A stretch of 64,000 nucleotides of DNA, taken from NCBI GenBank assembly GCA_014281115.1, contig JACONQ010000006.1:1674001-1738000 (forward strand), given 5' to 3'. Made by a program: the position numbers and the translations under genes. The notes under the pieces were generated by a model that worked only from the letters and a program-made list of their open reading frames with translations, ran no database searches and was not told where the DNA came from. The DNA is from Laburnicola sp. R22_1 (taxonomy: Eukaryota > Ascomycota > Dothideomycetes > Pleosporales > Didymosphaeriaceae). This document shows, one piece after another, positions 1 to 8,102 of this stretch. Every line of letters starts with the position of its first letter. Position 1 is the stretch's first letter.

Positions 1-1830
1 TCTTGCAAGCAAGTCGCCCATCTTGTTAACTCTCTTAGTCTTTTATAGTCTGTACATCCACAACGCAATAAAATAATATTAATATAAGAGCTATTCTAGT
101 TTAAGTAGTATCTATAGTATGCTTTTCACACGTTTGTAAGTTATGGCCAGTCTCTCTGTAGCGACCGCAGCGTGCTAAGGCCTACCGGCTTGTACCTAAT
201 TGCGTCTTGCCTTAACACGTTTCTCCCTTAAGTTGCTGCTTAATAGCCCTTTAAGTAATAATATCCTCTCTCTCTGCCTTTAATAGGGTGTCTTACTTCT
301 AGATCCGCTTCTTTTTGCAATTCTTACGCGTTATAGCGGCCTTATTTGCTCTCTTAAGGCTTAAGATTTGCTTGCGCATAAGTGCCATTTCATGCATTGC
401 TTTAGAAGAGCCTCTTTCTAGCTAATTAAGCCTCTTAATAATAGAAGCAGGTGATAAGCTCTTATGCGCGCGAATCCGCTCGCGAATTAATGTTGATTAA
501 GCCTCTAGTTCGCGCATATTGCTGGGTGTTTTGGCCTCCTACACAGTCTCTAGTAGGATTGCTAGCGACAGCGTCCTTAGCTTAATATTAAACTTTAAGA
601 TCACTACCTCTAGATTATATAGGGCTAGTCCGGCGCCCTAAAAGCTTACATAGATATTCTTCTTTATAATTAACTAGTTATAGGCGGCGCGAAAGGCAGG
701 TAGGAACTTAAGCTTAGTAATATGGTTAATATGGTTGCGTATTAGGCTCGACACTTGGCACCTATACGCCCGCTTTAATGGCGAGAAATAGCTAATGTCT
801 AGTGGCTATAGGAGGTGCGACGAATGTGGCGGCATACAAAGAGTATAGATATTGTTATCCTTATAGATTTCTTAGAATTTAAGCAACTTGTGGCTCTTAT
901 AGCTATTAAGTATAAGCAGCTAGCGCGCGCCTACCCTACGCGCTACTATATACTTAATAAAGTGCTGTAGCTAGGCAATACTAAGCTTGTTAGTAGTCTA
1001 ACTATTGTTACTAAGCCTAATAGTCTAGTCGCCTAGTATATCCTTGCCCTTATACTAGGCAGAGAGGTGATACTAGCCAGCGAAAATAATAAAGGGTAGA
1101 ATTGCCTACCTAGTAGCGTTAATATTATATATCACTATAACCTATTCGCGATTGCCTGGCTAGATTGATTTTGGCCAGCTACGTCTCTCTAATCCTATAA
1201 CAACTAGCTAGGAGGATATCTTGCCTATTAGAAAGCCAGTCTTGTTAAAGTTAAAGGTGTCCTTGTTGTGGATACCGTAGGTGGCCTTTATACGCACTAC
1301 GAGGTTAAACTAGTGCTGTATAGCTTCTGGATCCTCGTAGAGCGCTCTCTAGTAGTCGTACGGTTAATTAAACTGCGTAGTAAGGCTGTCTGTTCGCTTG
1401 ACAAAGTTTCTAGGCCACTATTAACCAACCTAGCCACTGCCGCGCTTAGCGAGCAACTTATCCGCTATATTCCATATAGCTTCTACAGTAGGCGTAAACC
1501 CTTGCGAATCTAGCTCAAGTATATACTCGATAATCACCTCCTCTTCTAGCTTAGTAAGCTTTCTTAAGTTGGGCTGGCAATCGCGTTGCGCAGGCTTCCT
1601 AGCGCGTCGGTCGCGCAGGGTTAATCAGGGGACATTATAAGCCCGTACAGCCTCTTATACAGTCTGAATTTGGTTCTAATTAATAGCTAGGATAGCAAGG
1701 TAGATATCTGCTTCGTTGTAGGGCAATTAAGTAGAAGTTAGTTAAGCCATTGTAGCTTGTAGGTGACGCGTTGTAGAAAGTTAATAAGGTGGGCGACTTG
1801 CTTATAAGGGCGACTCGCTTATAATCTAGG
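1..1830 (-). mobile_element. Pogo/Fot1-type (Tc1/mariner) DNA transposon relic, Pogo-A
   Basis: Read on the minus strand, about 1750 down to 100 gives a transposase relic colinear with the better preserved Pogo-B copy at 2958-4808. Shared pieces are a KLTKLEEEV segment near 1545 and the block DTFNFNKTGFLIGKIS, equivalent to DTFNFDETGFLMGKIS of Pogo-B; it carries the first catalytic Asp region of the DDE_1 transposase, here mutated. Stop codons are frequent and are mostly TAG/TAA in place of Gln codons, as RIP would give. The inverted repeat near 1790-1825 (containing gggcgacttgcttata) is matched in reverse at window positions 4-30, so the window starts inside the left terminal repeat and the element is almost complete. 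Non-functional. Confidence 0.75.
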
Positions 1831-1839
1831 TTATTATAT

Positions 1840-2955
1840 AGTTAGAGTAATTCTATAATATTATATTAGTAATAAGTATTAGTAATCCTAATACTATAGA
1901 CTTTTTAATATTAATTTTAGTGTACCTATATTAAATAGTTTAATAGAATAATAATATTTATATAAAATCTATATATATATAATTTAGTGCCTATACATAA
2001 GCTAAAATATACTATTTATTATATTAAATATTACTTAATTACTAGTTTCTTATTAGAGTACTAAAATTCCTTAAATCTAAAATAATGAAAAATAATAAGA
2101 GTAAATCTACACTAAGAATTTATAGAGAGATTAGTAAAAGGATCTATTATACTATTTGTAAGTATTAGCTAATTTTGTATCTTAGATAAAAAGTTATACT
2201 CTTCTAAAGTTAGAGTTTTTTTATCTCTATTTTACCCCTACATTACTTTTATCCTAGACTGACTAAGCGCTTAGTAATAGCCTAGATAAAATTCTCTAAA
2301 CCTTCTCTTTAAAATAATATATTTGTTATATTTTTAGCTAACCTAATAAGGAACCTATAAGACTTTAGAAAAGGTAACTTTTTAAGTGACTTTTTTTTAT
2401 TGCACCCCACTATAGTTTTATTTAAAGTAGCCTTACTTACTATATACTAGATATGCGTAGTTATTATAGCGCCTTTATTTTTTTTTCTTAGATAGACTAT
2501 TATTCCTTTAAAGTTCTTTAGGTGCGTTCTTTCTTTTAAAAGATCCTTCTTCTAGGACTTTACTAGCTATATTAATATCTCTATTCTTATTATAGTAGCG
2601 CCTTGTCTTAAATTCCTTCTTTAGCTTAGTAACTATTTTAGCTCTACTATACTTCTTTTCCTATACTTTCTTATAGAGATAGTTGTTAATATATACCATA
2701 ATTTTAATTAACTTACTTAAGTTATCTAGTTTATTACAAAGTAGTAATGCGTCTTTTACGCTATTTTTTAGCCTATAATAGAAGGCTGCCTTTAATACTA
2801 TATTATTCTACTTAACTTTAAAATATAACTGCCTAAACTCTAAAGTATACTTACTAACTAATATTATTTATTATAACTGCTAAGTCTATTATTTAGCATA
2901 TTATTTCTTATTAACTTTCCTAAATATAATCCTTATTTGTTTTTTAAAGTCCTAC
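1840..2955 (-). pseudogene. Ty3/gypsy gag relic, downstream half
   Basis: On the minus strand about 2945-2300 can be read as a gypsy gag capsid: the block YTLEFRQLYFKVK followed by KAAFYYRLKNSVKDALLL and LSKLIKIMVYINNYLY matches the usual gag order (EYxxxFQxL, FYxGLKxxVKDxL, LxxLIxxAIxIDNRLY). The reading is interrupted by TAG codons at Gln positions. The upstream half of the same gag lies at 4811-5230, on the far side of Pogo-B. Further downstream, about 1840-2300, the AT-rich sequence is too decayed for me to assign. Confidence 0.65.
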
Positions 2956-2957
2956 TA

Positions 2958-3003
2958 ACGTGTTTATAAGCGTGCCGTCAGTACAAGCGAGCCGTCAACC
3001 CCA
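2958..3003 (+). repeat. Left terminal inverted repeat of Pogo-B
   Basis: About 45 bp, pairing with 4764-4808 in reverse complement with only one or two differences. A target TA precedes it. Confidence 0.9.
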
Positions 3004-4763
3004 CCAACTTTCCGTAACGCGCGATAAGCAAACTACAATGCCTTAACTAACTACAACTCAATTGCCCTATAACGAAGGAGATATCTTCCTTGCTATCTCA
3101 GCTATTAATAAAAATCAGATTCAGAGCGAAAATCGCGCTGCCTTAACGTTTAACGTCCCTTGATCAACGCTGCGCGACTAACGCGCTGGAATTGCTGCGC
3201 GACGCGATTACTAGCCCAAATCAAAGAAGCTTACCAAGCTAGAAGAGGAGGTGATTGTTGAGCAAATACTTGACCTAGATTCGCGAGGCTTTGCGCCCAC
3301 TCTAGGTGCTGTACGAGATATGGCGAATAAGCTGCTCACTGAGCGCAGCGCAGGCCACGTTGGCCAGTAGTGGCCTAGGAACTTTGTTAAGCGAACAGAC
3401 AGCCTCACAACGCGATTTAATCGACCCTACGATTGACAGTGAGCCCTCTGCGAGGACCTGACGGTTATATAGGCCTGGTTTGAGCTAGTAGCACGTACAA
3501 AGGCCACCTACGGTATCTGCGACGAGGATACCTTTAACTTCGACGAGACTGGCTTTCTGATGGGTAAAATATCCTCCCAGCTAGTCGTTACTGGCTTAGA
3601 GAGGCGTGGCTGGCCAAAAGCGATCTAGCCAGGCAATTGTGAGTGGGTGACGGCGATCCACGGAATCAACGCTGCTGGGTGGGCAATCCCGCCCTTTATC
3701 ATCTTTGCTGGCCAGTACCACCTCTCTGCCTAGTACGAGGGCGACGATATACCAGGTGACTGGGCTATTGGTTTTAGCGATAATGGCTGGACTACGAACG
3801 AGCTTGGTGTTGCCTGGCTACGGCATTTTATTAAGCATACAGTAGAGCGTAGAGTGGGCGCGCGTTAGCTACTAATACTTAACGGCTATAAGAGTTACAA
3901 CTTGCTTAAATTTCAGGAGATCTGCAAGAAGAACAAGATCTACACTCTCTATATGCCGCCACATTTGTCACACCTTCTGCAGCCGCTTAACGTTGGCTGT
4001 TTCTCGCCGTTGAAGCGGGCGTACGGGCGCCAGGTTAAGGGCCTGATACGCGACCACATTAACCATATCACTAAGCTTGAGTTCCTACCAGCCTTCCGCG
4101 CCGCCTACGACTAGTTAATTATAAAGGAGAATATCTGCGTAAGCTTTTAAGGCGCTGGGCTAGTCCCACACAATCTAGAGGTGGTGATATTAAAGCTTAA
4201 TGTGAAGCTTTGTACGCTGTCGCCAGCAGCCCTACTAGAGACCCTATAGGAGTCTGCAACACCAAGCAACGCGCGCGAGCTAGGCGCTTAGTTAACTCTA
4301 GTTTGTAAGCGGATCTAAAGGCATTAAGGATTCTCTCCTACATTAGTTATCTAGTTGCTTAATTAGCTTATAAGAGGGGCTAAGAGAATGGCGCATTTAA
4401 TAGTAATTATACGCGATAAGATAGCTAGTCTACAAAGGGCAAATAAGGCAGCTATAACGCGTAAATAGCGCAAAAAGAAGCGGATCTAGAAGCAAGGCAC
4501 TCTATCAAAGGCAGAGGGAGAGGATATTATTGCTTAGAAGGCTGTTGAGCAGCAACTAGAGGGAGAAACGCGGTATAGCTAGGCGCGGTTAGGTGCGAGC
4601 CGGCAGGCTTTAGCGCGCTGCACGCGCTGCAGGGAGCCTGGGCACAACTCACGTACGTGTAAGAAGGCTTCTATAGATACTGCTTGATTTAGGAAAGCTA
4701 TTATATTAATAGAATTTTGATGTGTTGTTAAACTACGTGGCTTTTTAAGTGTAGAAAGTTGGT

Positions 4764-4808
4764 AGGGTTGACGGCTCGCTTGTACTGACGGCACGCTTGT
4801 AAACACGT
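4764..4808 (-). repeat. Right terminal inverted repeat of Pogo-B
   Basis: Reverse complement of 2958-3003. Followed directly by the duplicated TA at 4809-4810. Confidence 0.9.
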
Positions 4809-4810
4809 TA

Positions 4811-5230
4811 CGTTTTAAACATAAGCTTAGTTTTATCCCTTATTTTACTAATTTTTTCCTTAGTAATAAAGTTGTCTACTAGTAGTTATAGCTAGTTAGC
4901 CGCCCTTTCTCTTAGGTGTAGGCTAGCTATAAGGACCTTGTCTTATTCTATAGAAAATATAGCCAAATTGTATTAATAGTATAGTTTTATATTAGTAAGG
5001 AACCTTTCTAGTTCCTTTTCTCTACTATATTTTTCTATAGATAGCCTTATAGTCTTACCTTAATCTACTAACTAATATACTATAATAACTACTAGAAGCT
5101 CTAACACTTAGGCCTTTAACTATTAAATTTAGTTAGCTTATATTACTATTACTATAGCTATATTTGTAGTTAGTCTACTAGCGCTACTACTAGTAAGTAT
5201 TACTACTAAGCCACTACTTAATAGTGCTTA
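4811..5230 (-). pseudogene. Ty3/gypsy gag relic, upstream half
   Basis: On the minus strand this reads as the N-terminal half of a gypsy gag. A LEGSLTNIKLYYQ-like block is followed by FSIE(stop)DKVLIASLHLREKA, which corresponds to the family motif (FxxExDKVxFAxSYLxGxAxxW). The sequence stops at the Pogo-B border at 4810 and resumes at 2955, so Pogo-B landed in an already present gag gene. Frame changes and TAG stops are common. Confidence 0.6.
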
Positions 5231-5983
5231 ATTGCTTATGGGTATTATTATAGTGTATTAACTATTTTCTTAAAATCTATTAAGTAGCTAATGTGTTAAT
5301 ATAGGGTTATATACCTTATTCTAATCTAGGTTAGAGAAGATAAGATAACTTTAAGGTAGCTATACTAGTAAGCTTTAGGAGAAATTAAGTAAGATATTAA
5401 TAGTCTTGTGTAAGGCTCTTCTAATTCTAAATAAGATAGAATAACTAGTACTAATCTATATAGAAGGTGGCACTATAAGAGAATTAACTATAAAGATTTA
5501 AAACTAAGAAGGTTTCCTAGAACTATATAGTCCTAATCTTCTATAGGCTTATTACAATTACTATAATTATAGTAATCTGCCTAATTACCCTAATTACTAT
5601 AAGTGTAGTAATCTGTTATGTGCTCTTAATTACTCTAATTACTATACTTGTCATAATCTGTTATGTAACTTGCTAACTTATCTCTATATCTTATTATACG
5701 AGTGCCCTGCGCGTAACTATTAGTCCTTACTAACCTCGCTGTATCTACACTAGTAACACTAGATAGTTAATTTAATAATATATAAAAAATTGCTATAATT
5801 ACTATAATTACTAAATAAAATAGTATTAATATAATTAATACTAAACTAAAACTTTGTTTAAAAAAAGTAGTAACTTAAAAAAGTATAAAAACTATAAAAA
5901 CCTCTAGTAATTTAATATTTAGAGCTACTTAAGGTATAGCTAAAAAAATAAAAATAAAACTAGTATAATAAGTAGTAAGCTAT
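5230..5983. other. AT-rich decayed sequence with a short tandem repeat
   Basis: No gene seen. At about 5545-5670 a roughly 50-bp unit built on taattactataattatagtaatctg is repeated about three times with divergence. By position this may be the 5' untranslated region or LTR of the gypsy relic to its left, but I could not find a matching second LTR. Confidence 0.5.
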
Positions 5984-6054
5984 AATTAGTAAGGATTATT
6001 AAAGATCTTTGTTATATAGAGATTCTAACTAAGATTAAGTCTACACTATATATA

Positions 6055-7659
6055 GCTTTTTTTACAACTAAAGGGTTTCTAATAAAAATATTATAATAAT
6101 AGCAAATATTTCTTCTACTATTATATACATAGAAAAGCGTTTTAAGGTATTAATAAAAAGAGTTAACGCGTTATAAGCAAGCTTAGTAGGCATAGTACAC
6201 CTACTCTAACTAAAAAAAAATCTATATATAACTATGCGTAAGGCTATATTACTATACTATAGTTTAGAGTAAGGAGAAAAGGTATAAGATAGCGCTAGCA
6301 CTATAACTAGTACAACACTATAACTATTATCTCTCTCTACTATTATCTTTAAAGATTACTAAAAGTAATAGCTATATTAGTAGGTTTATATACTACTTAT
6401 AAGATATATACTAAGTAGAAAGCTTATATACACTATAGATATACTAATACTCTATTTCTATATTAAAGTTAATCTTAAAGAGACTTCTACTACTATTGCT
6501 TTATTTCCTACTATTTTCCTAAGCCCTAATACTAAAATTATAGTTAATACTACCTAAAAGTATACTTTAATTAATCTATTTAAAGATACTAGGTCTATAC
6601 TAAAGTACTACTCTATTTAGAAAATTATTAATAAGAAGTAGAAGGTATACTTTACCATATATAAGGTAGTTTTAGTATACTAGTTAGGCTAGTAATAGAT
6701 TAGTAACTATAGGCGCTATAATAGATACGCAGAGTTGCTATTATAGTTTCTTATATTACTATTAGTTAGGAAGATAATAATAATCTTAAAACAGAGTAAG
6801 AAGAGAAAAAAGAAGATAAAGATATTTATTAATAAGTTACTAGAGGAAGAGGGTATTATATAGATATATTTTATACCTGGCTGCGTTGTATCTAGCCGCG
6901 TTATATTTGACTACATTATTGTTTATATCTTCTAGATAGGGGCGCGATACTACACATCTAGTGGCAATAGCAATAGCATCTTTAGAGTAAGGGATAGATA
7001 TAGCAACCTTAAGATTTTATATAACAATTAAATATATTATTATTAGGTAGTAGATAGATAAACACTTAATCTATATCTAGTTCTAGATTGTATATTATGT
7101 GCACATAGGTAACTGCGTGTTATATTGTTACTTTAGTACTTAGTATATCTTATAATTAACTATCTCTAGTAGGAGGGGCCGATTTGCACGTGCTATCCCT
7201 AGCCTAACCTATTTATCTCTAAGCTACTTTACCTTTTTTAATGCGTTTTTAGCACACCCATAGCTTTTCTTTATAGCGTTATACTATATACTAAAAGGTC
7301 TGCAATATTTTTCTTCCTAATATAGATATATTAGATTCTTATAATTATAGTATTACATAAGTGTATTATATAAGTATACTACGTAGTAGCGTATAAATAT
7401 AGCGTAATTACTAATAATAATAATAATAAAGTAAGAGTTAGTTTTCTATATACACTTTAAGTAACTTTTAATAAGTGTTAGAGTGCTTATAGATAGTAGG
7501 ATAAGTGCATAGTAATTACTATTACGTTAGCGGAGACTAGGAGTAGATTGTATATTTAGGCGCTAGACTAAAGCGGCCTTTCTATCCTAACCTACGCAGG
7601 CTTAAATTAAAAAATGTGTTTAAAAAGGATAATTAATACTAAATAAACAATGCGATAAT
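6055..7659 (-). mobile_element. R2 retroposon copy 1, containing R1-E
   Basis: It aligns along its length with 20894-23850 once the insertions in each are removed. The perfect direct repeat actatatata at 6045-6054 and 7660-7669 flanks it. Without the internal 462 bp (R1-E plus its duplication) it is about 1.14 kb. The end at 6055 (gctttttttacaactaaagg; best preserved form of this end: ggtttttttttgcgactaag) is the end shared by all R2 copies. Read on the minus strand it is a 3' end with an A-run. No open reading frame was found. Confidence 0.7.
6871..7320 (+). mobile_element. R1 retroposon copy E, 5'-truncated
   Basis: This 450-bp segment matches the last part of the full-length R1 copies, best the copy at 58190-59400, and shares their 3' end (ctaaaaggtctgcaatattt then ttcttcctaa). 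A perfect 12-bp duplication tatagatatatt flanks it at 6859-6870 and 7321-7332. The R2 copy at 20894 has an empty site at the corresponding place (near 23490), so this is a later insertion into R2. Confidence 0.85.
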
Positions 7660-7810
7660 ACTATATATAAAAAGGAGTAAAATAGAAGACACTATAACCT
7701 AGTACCTAGTATATAGTAGTAGTAATAAAATATATACAAAATAACAATAATTTTATTATTAGTGTTCTATATAATAGTATTATTAATAGTAGTTAATTAG
7801 TAAGGCTTAT

Positions 7811-8102
7811 AATATTACTATTATATATAACTATTATTAGAAGAGTAAAGCTTAGCTATAGGAGCGGCACTATTAAATTAACTACTATTTCGCAAAGGGC
7901 TTTTAACTTTGTTGCCTTAGTCCATGAGAGGTCGCCAGGGATAGAGTGTGGGGTGCGGGGTCGGTTGCCATTGATTGGTTGCTCATTCCGTTCTCGTTAG
8001 CCACATGCAGCACAGCCCCGTTCAGCCCCCATCTGACAACTTACTCGACGGCCGCCCCGTATCCTCAACATTCTGCGCAATAATTCAGATTGGTTCCCCC
8101 CG
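7811..8102. other. Boundary between AT-rich repeats and the gene island
   Basis: Up to about 7890 the sequence is AT-rich and TpA-rich like the repeats. From about 7900 base composition becomes balanced, with normal CpA and CpG content. About 190 bp remain upstream of the first candidate start of the kinase-like gene and must hold its promoter. No core promoter motif could be assigned. Confidence 0.6.

Larger units (their letters stand above)
2958..4808 (+). mobile_element. Pogo/Fot1-type DNA transposon Pogo-B, with TIRs and TA duplication
   Basis: About 45-bp terminal inverted repeats bound the element: the left begins acgtgtttataagcgtgccg at 2958 and the right ends in its near-exact reverse complement at 4808. 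Both sides are flanked by TA (2956-2957 and 4809-4810), the duplication typical of Tc1/mariner. A plus-strand transposase frame starts at the ATG at 3038 and can be followed to about 4740. It shows an N-terminal HTH region, FNFDETGF near 3540, LLILNGYKSYN near 3870, PPHLSHLLQPLNVGCF near 3957 and a C-terminal zinc knuckle CTRCREPGHNSRTC near 4620. More than ten in-frame stops, nearly all TAG/TAA at Gln positions, show RIP. It interrupts a gypsy gag relic. Not functional as it stands. Confidence 0.9.
6000..7794 (-). mobile_element. R4 retroposon copy split by an R2 insertion
   Basis: 6000-6054 and 7670-7794 together match the R4 copies at 50992-51265 and about 16500-16795. The outer flanks carry a direct repeat of 16 bp, aattagtaaggattat at 5984-5999 and aattagtaaggcttat at 7795-7810 (two mismatches), which I read as its target-site duplication. 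Against the 274-bp copy at 50992 this one lacks the distal part (about 180 bp remain), that is, it is 5'-truncated when read on the minus strand. An R2 copy was inserted later at 6055. Confidence 0.65.

Noticed and set aside
1268..1513. Open frame of 81 codons on the plus strand
   Set aside because: Antisense to the Pogo-A transposase N-terminal region.
5545..5670. CRISPR-like array
   Set aside because: Units are imperfect, AT-rich and directly adjoining without unique spacers; the organism is a fungus.
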